Source: JBEKZQ01 sp049509675 (GTDB lineage: Bacteria > Planctomycetota > Planctomycetia > Pirellulales > Thermoguttaceae). From it: a stretch of 7,806 nucleotides of DNA. Positions 6,077 to 7,806 of this stretch are shown here, in pieces. The stretch spans positions 1-7,806 of the forward strand of contig JBEKZQ010000304.1 in NCBI GenBank assembly GCA_049509675.1. The letters are read 5' to 3'. Made by a program: the position numbers and the translations under genes. The first letter of the stretch is position 1. The number at the start of each line of letters is the position of its first letter. The notes under the pieces were generated by a model that was not told where the DNA came from, did not search any database, and worked only from the letters and a program-made list of their open reading frames with translations.

Positions 6077-7060
6077 ATGCGACACACGATCCTTAGCATC
6101 GTAGCGTTCCTTGTCCTAGTGCCCCCTTGTTTTGCAGCCGGCAAGCCGACGGCAGGCAAGGTCCGCATCACACAGCCCGTCCTATTCGGCACGCCCGAGT
6201 CGGACAAGATTCTGGCGAGCCTGCAAATCTTCCCGCCCGATAATCCCTGGAATACCGATGTTTCCCGCTGGCCACTACACCCCAATTCGCGGAACATTAT
6301 CGCCAGCATCGGCCCCGGCAAACCGCTGCACCACAACAGCGACATGAACTGGGTCTTTGTTCCACCGAACCAAAAGCTGGTCCCCATCCGTATCGTGGCC
6401 TACCCAGGCGAATCCGACAAGGGGCCGTTCCCAATTCCCGACAACCTGCCTATCGAGGACTGGCCGGTTGGATACAAGGCGGACTTGGACGGCGTGCAAC
6501 GCGACGTGCTGCATCGTGGCAACGACCGCCACGGCATCATCATCGACCCGACCCGTGGCCTGCTGGTGGAGTTCTACCAAGCCCTCAAGACGCCTGCCGG
6601 CTGGCAGTGTGCGCAAGCCTCGGTGTTCGACTTGAAATCGAACAAGCTACGGCCGGACGGCTGGACTTCGGCCGATGCCGCCGGCCTGCCGATCTTTCCC
6701 GGCACGGTACGATTCGACGAGTTGCAACGAGGCATGGTCGAACACGCCATTCGCGTCACCGTCCGACGCAGCCGCAAAGCCTGCGTCTACCCGGCCACCC
6801 ACCACGCCGGCCACAGCAGCGATCCGAATTTGCCCCGCATGGGCGAACGCATCCGGCTACGGAAGGACTTTCCCACTGAGGGATTTCCGCCGCATGTCCA
6901 GGCCGTTTTGAAGGGCCTCAAGAAGTACGGGATGCTCGTTGCCGACAACGGCATGGATTGGTTCATTTCCGTCGCGCCCGATCCCCGCATCGCACAGATG
7001 AACACGGCCTTTGCCGCCGTCAAGGGCGCAGACTTTGAAGTCGTCATCGCCCCAAGGTAA
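6077..7060 (+). CDS. Conserved secreted protein of unknown function
   Basis: This 327-aa protein opens with a clear Sec signal peptide (residues 1-21, MRHTILSIVAFLVLVPPCFAA), cleaved near A20/A21, so it acts in the periplasm or outside. The mature part has strongly patterned motifs: FPPDNPWNTD (52-61), ESDKGPFPIP (112-121), NDRHGIIID (149-157), LRPDGWTSADAAGLPIFPG (191-209), EHAIRVTV (222-229), YPATHHAGH (238-246) and LKKYGMLVADNG (281-292). I recall this motif set from hypothetical secreted proteins in planctomycetes, acidobacteria and actinobacteria, without an assigned activity. Conserved H152, D150, D200, H223 and H242 could form a catalytic or metal site; that is inference. AAAGGA at 6065-6070, six bases upstream, and the signal peptide fix this start; an upstream in-frame start at 5936 would add an unlikely Ser/Arg/Thr-rich leader overlapping the small membrane ORF. 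Confidence 0.85.
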   Translation: MRHTILSIVAFLVLVPPCFAAGKPTAGKVRITQPVLFGTPESDKILASLQIFPPDNPWNTDVSRWPLHPNSRNIIASIGPGKPLHHNSDMNWVFVPPNQKLVPIRIVAYPGESDKGPFPIPDNLPIEDWPVGYKADLDGVQRDVLHRGNDRHGIIIDPTRGLLVEFYQALKTPAGWQCAQASVFDLKSNKLRPDGWTSADAAGLPIFPGTVRFDELQRGMVEHAIRVTVRRSRKACVYPATHHAGHSSDPNLPRMGERIRLRKDFPTEGFPPHVQAVLKGLKKYGMLVADNGMDWFISVAPDPRIAQMNTAFAAVKGADFEVVIAPR

Positions 7061-7102
7061 ACGATGCCCTCCAACACATTCGACACACGAGGAGAGACAA
7101 CG

Positions 7103-7687
7103 ATGCGAAAGGCGGCAATCGTTCTGACAGCGGCATTGTTGGCGGGTGGCGTAATCGCCGCTGACAGCCCCAAGGACGCAAAGCCAGGCAAACGCATCGC
7201 CGCTGTGGGCGTCCTGACGGATAACAAGGCGAATGTCACAATGATCTGGGTCGATGGCGAAGATGGCCCCACCAAGTTCGCGCTCGCGGAAGGATTCGAC
7301 AAGAATACGTTCGGCTTCCCGCCCAAGGGCAAGGGCGTCTTCGTCCCCGACCGCGTGCGATTTAGCTATATCAAGGGCGATGACGGCAACAAGGTGCTCA
7401 CAATGGAGAGAGCCAAGACGCCGCTGAAGGGGACGGTGACCGGCGAGGTCCAATTCAGTAACGATTTCTGGGTTGCGGTGAAACCCAGGTACGGGCCGCT
7501 GGATGGCTACGCGATCAGTGGGCCTTCCGGGAACATGGTGGCCAAGCTGAAGGCCCTGAAAAAGGGAGACAGGGTTACCCTCAAGTTCCACACCGATGTC
7601 GAGCGGCATCGAATCGAGACCCTTCAGGTGCTCCCGGCCAAGCCCGGCGGCGGGCCCCCAGCCACGAGAAACGAGCAGTTACAATAG
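7103..7687 (+). CDS. Secreted protein of unknown function
   Basis: This predicted 194-aa protein begins with a signal peptide (residues 1-20, MRKAAIVLTAALLAGGVIAA). I do not recognise the family. The mature protein appears to have two beta-rich parts: about 30-105 (RIAAVGVLTDNKANVTMIWV onward) and about 108-185, with KGTVTGEVQFSNDFWVAVKP, a Gly-rich turn, then LKKGDRVTLKFHTDVERHRI and ETLQVLP, reminiscent of a small barrel such as an OB-fold. The C-terminal tail is Gly/Pro-rich and polar. AGGAGAG at 7090-7096 supports the ATG at 7103; an in-frame ATG at 7064 would bury the signal peptide behind 13 extra residues. It follows the preceding secreted-protein gene by 42 bp, so the two are probably co-transcribed and may act together outside the cytoplasm. 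Confidence 0.8.
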   Translation: MRKAAIVLTAALLAGGVIAADSPKDAKPGKRIAAVGVLTDNKANVTMIWVDGEDGPTKFALAEGFDKNTFGFPPKGKGVFVPDRVRFSYIKGDDGNKVLTMERAKTPLKGTVTGEVQFSNDFWVAVKPRYGPLDGYAISGPSGNMVAKLKALKKGDRVTLKFHTDVERHRIETLQVLPAKPGGGPPATRNEQLQ

Positions 7688-7707
7688 TTTGACTGTATCC
7701 ATTATTT

Positions 7708-7728
7708 CCGTTGATTGATCCTCAACGG
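7708..7728. terminator. Hairpin after the secreted-protein operon, weak terminator candidate
   Basis: CCGTTGA (7708-7714) and TCAACGG (7722-7728) form a perfect 7-bp stem with a 7-nt loop, 20 bp after the last stop codon of the three-gene set. No run of T follows, so it would be at best a weak intrinsic terminator or a 3'-end stabilising structure. The remaining bases to 7806 show no gene; GCGATTTC is repeated at 7743-7750 and 7766-7773, possibly by chance. Confidence 0.4.
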
Positions 7729-7806
7729 CGGCAAGAGGTTACGCGATTTCCAATGGTATAGATAGGCGATTTCGTTCCGCTGTGAAATGCGGGTGTTCTT
7801 GCGTTT

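Noticed and set aside
5648..6085. 145-aa minus-strand frame antisense to the 36-aa ORF
   Set aside because: Its composition (long Arg/Gly/Pro runs) is not protein-like overall, and its start lies inside the 5' end of the secreted-protein gene. A short stretch near CVEYKVSASGPVVKG looks more natural but could not be tied to anything.
5466..6104. 212-aa plus-strand frame beginning MKTSLATTGRLSKSRATKKR
   Set aside because: It is rich in Arg, Pro and Ser, has no good ribosome binding site, crosses the hairpin cluster, and overlaps the better-supported small membrane ORF and the start of the secreted-protein gene. Its first 40 residues resemble integrase-tail readthrough peptides, but no integrase motif is present.

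Overview
The window most likely comes from a planctomycete, probably Pirellulales-like. The sequence is GC-rich with GC-ending codons. It carries a secreted PQQ-like beta-propeller protein opening with the DWRQFRGN signature common in that phylum, and a short zinc-ribbon protein (TYFLQECPTCGR...CRHC) that also looks planctomycetal. This assignment is from remembered family patterns; no search was run.

Left part (1-890): ten exact copies of a 12-bp tandem repeat run off the left edge and decay into variants up to about 182. Next, on the minus strand, is a two-gene module: a 63-aa basic helical protein (695-886) whose end overlaps by 14 nt the start of an AbiEii-like nucleotidyltransferase (226-708). 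About 240 bp without a convincing gene follows; it holds one imperfect inverted repeat.

Central part (1125-5080): three tightly packed plus-strand genes, probably one transcript. They are a sugar-porter MFS transporter, a secreted PQQ-like beta-propeller protein and aroA (EPSP synthase, shikimate pathway), separated by 11 and 9 bp. The aroA stop overlaps by 15 nt a convergent minus-strand zinc-ribbon gene (5066-5317), which has a clear ribosome binding site and a near-consensus sigma70-type promoter abutted by a palindrome.

Intergenic part (about 5393-5925): a palindrome, a four-copy 8-bp tandem repeat, a cluster of short hairpins including CCCCTAGGGG, and a minus-strand stretch that reads like a small coding remnant split by a one-base deletion near 5644. 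Long frames called across this stretch look spurious.

Right part (5926-7687): a plus-strand set of three genes, each with its own Shine-Dalgarno: a 36-aa single-span membrane ORF ending in four histidines, a 327-aa secreted protein of a conserved but uncharacterised family, and a 194-aa secreted protein I do not recognise. The spacing suggests one operon acting at the cell envelope. This set and the small-protein/nucleotidyltransferase pair are the best candidates here for something little described; no function is proven for either.
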